From contig CAKUYY010000083.1 in assembly GCA_934717555.1 (NCBI GenBank), forward strand, positions 1-5,610: a stretch of DNA of 5,610 bases. Direction: 5' to 3'. The position numbers were made by a program, and so were the translations under genes. This document shows, piece after piece, positions 5,330 to 5,610 of this stretch (position 1 is the stretch's first letter; every line of letters starts with the position of its first letter). This DNA comes from an uncultured Clostridium sp. (lineage in GTDB: Bacteria > Bacillota > Clostridia > Oscillospirales > Acutalibacteraceae). The notes beneath the pieces were generated by a model. It searched no databases. It worked only from the letters and a program-made list of their open reading frames with translations, and was not told the origin of the DNA.

Positions 5330-5610
5330 TCCAAAAGCTGAGGCAGAAATATTCCTTAGAGATTCTTCTCTCAATCGCTCAACTACCAAAAGCAACCTTT
5401 TACTATCACCTAAAGAAAAGCATTCAACCAGATAAGTACCAAGAAAACAAAGATGTCATTACTGCAATCTATCACGAAAACAAAGGCCGATATGGATACC
5501 GCCGTATTACAGTGGAACTGCATAACCGCAATATCCCCTTGAACCACAAGACCGTTCAGCGCTTAATGAAGGAGTTGGGCTTGGTTTGTCGTGTCAGGAT
5601 GAAGAAATAC
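5320..5610 (+). CDS. IS3-family transposase OrfB, N-terminal part (cut by window edge)
   Basis: Open frame in -1 phase to orfA, 97 codons shown from just after the slip site, with no stop before the edge. It contains LPKATFYYHLKK and a later segment with HENKGRYGYRRITVEL and LNHKTVQRLMKELGL, the HTH_21-type region that precedes the integrase core in IS150-like OrfB. The DDE catalytic domain should begin just beyond the window. No convincing start codon with a ribosome binding site is present, so it is probably made as an OrfA-OrfB fusion. Confidence 0.85.

Larger units (their letters stand above)
4921..5610 (+). mobile_element. IS3-family (IS150-like) insertion sequence, left part
   Basis: The left boundary is placed at TGAACTGCCCCCC (4921-4933), an end starting with TG as is usual for IS3-family elements. 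Inside are orfA, with a helix-turn-helix and leucine zipper, and orfB in the -1 frame, the standard IS3 layout. The element continues past the right edge, so its catalytic DDE domain, right inverted repeat and target duplication cannot be examined. Nothing in the visible 690 bases is broken, so it may be intact. The exact boundary is uncertain by a few bases. Confidence 0.88.

Overview
The window looks like chromosomal DNA from a low-to-mid GC Gram-positive anaerobe, most likely a member of the Clostridia. The evidence is the AGGAGG-type ribosome binding sites, promoters with 17-base spacers, a Firmicutes-type LexA box, a clostridial-style HPr-like protein without the catalytic histidine, an MtaB of the Firmicutes type and a YdiF/Uup-like ABC-F protein. 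This is inferred from gene content, and the genus cannot be named.

Left part (1-880, minus strand): the first 270 codons of a radical SAM protein of the family annotated as 'putative DNA modification/repair radical SAM protein', which usually neighbours a uracil-DNA-glycosylase-like protein. It runs off the left edge. Upstream is a strong promoter (TTGACT-17-TATACT), and a perfect GAAC-N4-GTTC LexA (SOS) box lies on the predicted transcription start. This regulatory link between an uncharacterised radical SAM enzyme and DNA damage is the most interesting point of the window.

Middle left (880-3120, plus strand): a divergent promoter (TTGATT-17-TATAAT), a roughly 200-base leader with three nested stems and a five-codon mini-ORF with its own Shine-Dalgarno, then a complete 644-residue ABC-F ATPase. 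A hairpin with A/T-rich flanks at 3091-3120 can terminate transcription from both sides.

Middle right (3138-4879): a small convergent HPr-fold gene without the phosphorylatable histidine (minus strand), and divergent from it a complete mtaB, the tRNA ms2t6A methylthiotransferase (plus strand). ABC-F and MtaB both act in translation, but they are separated by a terminator and an oppositely oriented gene, so they do not form an operon.

Right part (4921-5610, plus strand): the left end of an IS3-family (IS150-like) insertion sequence. It has orfA, a -1 frame orfB cut by the window edge, an A6 slip site between them, and a 12-bp hairpin over the orfA ribosome binding site. The element lies about 40 bases after the mtaB stop codon, possibly inside the mtaB terminator. 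No tRNA, rRNA or CRISPR array was seen.
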